Source: Alphaproteobacteria bacterium (GTDB lineage: Bacteria; Pseudomonadota; Alphaproteobacteria; Rhizobiales; Xanthobacteraceae). From it: a DNA stretch of 7,680 nucleotides. Both the position numbers and the translations under genes were made by a program. Positions 6,616 through 7,680 of the stretch are shown one piece after another. Where the stretch lies: assembly GCA_005884465.1 (NCBI GenBank), contig VAZH01000255.1, positions 1-7,680 of the forward strand, in the 5' to 3' direction. Every line of letters starts with the position of its first letter. Positions within the stretch are counted from its first letter, which is position 1. The notes beneath the pieces are model-generated. The model did no database searches, was not told where the DNA came from, and saw only the letters and a list, made by a program, of their open reading frames with translations.

Positions 6616-7680
6616 ATGAGCATTTCCCTCCATCCCGACACGCCTGAGGGGCGAACGCTGGCGGCGTCGCCTGTGGCCGACGCGGCGCCGGCGGCGGGTC
6701 CAGCACGGAAAAAGGTCCGCAGCCGGCTGTTCATCAAATACGTCGCCCTGTTCGTCGCGGTGGTCGGTGTCGCGCTCCTAACCAACGGGATTTTCGAGGT
6801 TTTCTTCTATTATCGCGAGCACAAGGCGGCCCTGATCCGGGTTCAGCGCGAGCAGGCCGAGGCGGCGGCGGCGAAGATCGGCCAGTTCATCAAGGAAATT
6901 GAAAGTCAGCTCGGCTGGACCACCCAGTTGCCGTGGTCGGCGAGTTCGCTCGAGAATCGCCGGTTCGATGCCTTGCGGCTGTTGCGGCTGGAGCCCCCCA
7001 TCACCGAACTGGCGCAGGTCGATTCCACTGGCAAGGAACGGCTGCGAGTGTCGCGTCTCGCCATGGACGTCATCGACTCAGGGCTCGACCTGTCCAAGGA
7101 TCCGAAATTCACCGAAGCCGTCGCCCACAAAGTCTATTACGGGCCGGTCTATTTCCGCCGCGAGTCCGAGCCCTACATGACGTTGTCGCTGGCCGGCACC
7201 CGCAAGGACGCCGGCGTCAGCATTGCCGAGGTCAACCTCAAGCTGATCTGGGACGTGGTATCGCAGATCAAGGTCGGCGAGCGCGGCCACGCCTATGTGG
7301 TCGGCGCGGGAGGACGGCTGATCGCGCATCCCGATATCAGCCTGGTGCTGCGCAACACCGACATGTCGAAGCTCGTGCAGGTGCAGGCGGCGTTGGCGGT
7401 ACAGGCAGCCTTGGCAGAGCAGGCAGCGCTGGCCGCGCAGGCAGCGCAAGCGGCGCAGGGCGCGCCCGGGGCGCGGGCACCGCCGCCGCCACCGCCGGTA
7501 CCGCGGGTAGACGCCACGAATGCCGGCGTAGATTCCTTGCAGGGCGCGAAGAACATCCAGGGCCAGGAGGTGCTGACGGCATCCGCGCCGATCGCGCCGC
7601 TGGGCTGGACGATGTTTGTCGAATTGCCGGTGGAAGAGGCCTACGCGTCGCTCTATGCGGCATTGCAGCGCCTGGCCATC
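6616..7680 (+). CDS. Membrane sensor protein with a periplasmic double-Cache domain, N-terminal part (probable histidine kinase or cyclase), 3' end outside window
   Basis: The frame opens at ATG 6616 and stays open to the window end: 355 residues, no stop. A Pro/Ala-rich cytoplasmic N-terminus (1-30) and a basic patch (RKKVRSR, 31-37) precede a membrane helix (about 39-62). The periplasmic region starts with a helix (about 66-100) and continues as a double-Cache fold: LRLEPPITELAQVDSTGKERLRVSR (about 123-147), VYYGPVYFRRESEPYMTLSLA (about 173-193), and GERGHAYVVGAGGRLIAHPDISLVLRNTDM (221-250). Such domains bind small extracellular ligands. The distal part (QGQEVLTASAPIAPLGWTMFVELPVEEAYASLY) usually leads into a second membrane helix, HAMP and an output domain. 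Here these lie beyond the edge, so histidine kinase, adenylate/guanylate cyclase or another output cannot be told apart. Odd feature: residues 256-296 hold an Ala/Gln tandem repeat and a run of six Pro inside the sensor domain. The start has no well-spaced ribosome binding site; no other in-frame ATG occurs before Met150. Confidence 0.85.
   Translation, partial: MSISLHPDTPEGRTLAASPVADAAPAAGPARKKVRSRLFIKYVALFVAVVGVALLTNGIFEVFFYYREHKAALIRVQREQAEAAAAKIGQFIKEIESQLGWTTQLPWSASSLENRRFDALRLLRLEPPITELAQVDSTGKERLRVSRLAMDVIDSGLDLSKDPKFTEAVAHKVYYGPVYFRRESEPYMTLSLAGTRKDAGVSIAEVNLKLIWDVVSQIKVGERGHAYVVGAGGRLIAHPDISLVLRNTDMSKLVQVQAALAVQAALAEQAALAAQAAQAAQGAPGARAPPPPPPVPRVDATNAGVDSLQGAKNIQGQEVLTASAPIAPLGWTMFVELPVEEAYASLYAALQRLAI
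7381..7458 (+). repeat. Degenerate 18-bp tandem repeat encoding (V/E/A)QAALA, inside the sensor gene
   Basis: Units begin at 7381, 7399 and 7417 and encode VQAALA, VQAALA and EQAALA. A fourth, shortened unit at 7435 (AQAAQ) and a further AAQ follow. The copies differ mostly at third codon positions, as expected for an old in-frame duplication kept under protein-level constraint. The stretch lies between two segments of the Cache domain, where it would form an Ala-rich helix or linker. Confidence 0.8.
7480..7503 (+). repeat. CCG-rich run encoding a polyproline stretch in the sensor
   Basis: Six consecutive Pro codons (five CCG, one CCA; residues 289-294) are followed by Val-Pro. With the preceding GAPGARA this forms a flexible or PPII-like linker directly after the Ala/Gln repeat. 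Confidence 0.75.

Noticed and set aside
7337..7663. Minus-strand Pro/Ala/Arg-rich open frames near the window end
   Set aside because: They are antisense readings of the Ala/Gln repeat and polyproline codons in the sensor gene.

Overview
The window is high-GC DNA with dense same-strand genes. Its gene content and style point to an alphaproteobacterium of the Bradyrhizobium/Rhodopseudomonas group: a Tat-exported orphan substrate-binding protein of the ABC_sub_bind type (a family much expanded there), a TetR-MFP-RND operon, and a Cache-domain sensor. The organism is inferred from protein style only, with no marker gene. All six supported genes lie on the + strand, and two are cut by the window edges.

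Layout. At 3-374 is the C-terminal end of a thiamine-diphosphate enzyme resembling the sulfopyruvate/phosphonopyruvate decarboxylase catalytic subunit. A 71-bp gap follows, holding a TTGACA -35 element and a perfect inverted repeat that lies on the presumed -10 and stops just before an ATG. Next comes a compact three-part region: a TetR-family repressor (446-1147), a periplasmic adaptor protein (1149-2342, one base after the repressor stop) and an inner-membrane RND pump of the HAE1/MexI-like type (2360-5455). The spacing and the operator suggest one self-regulated efflux operon. No outer-membrane channel gene is present, so the pump probably borrows a TolC/OprM-type channel from elsewhere.

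After a 121-bp gap with a GC-rich hairpin comes an exported ABC-type substrate-binding protein (5577-6560) without permease or ATPase genes in view. A further 55-bp gap, with an inverted repeat next to the start codon, leads to a membrane sensor (6616 to beyond the window end). Its double-Cache periplasmic domain carries an unusual Ala/Gln tandem repeat and a proline run. Its output domain lies outside the window.

How the genes fit together. The repressor, adaptor and pump form one efflux unit: a ligand binding the TetR protein should release the operator and raise expression of the pump. The solute-binding protein and the Cache sensor may form a separate uptake or sensing neighbourhood, but that link rests on adjacency alone. 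I found no mobile element, CRISPR array, tRNA or rRNA, and nothing that clearly amounts to a new biological system. The most distinctive points are the operator/leaderless start arrangement of the repressor and the low-complexity insertion in the sensor domain.
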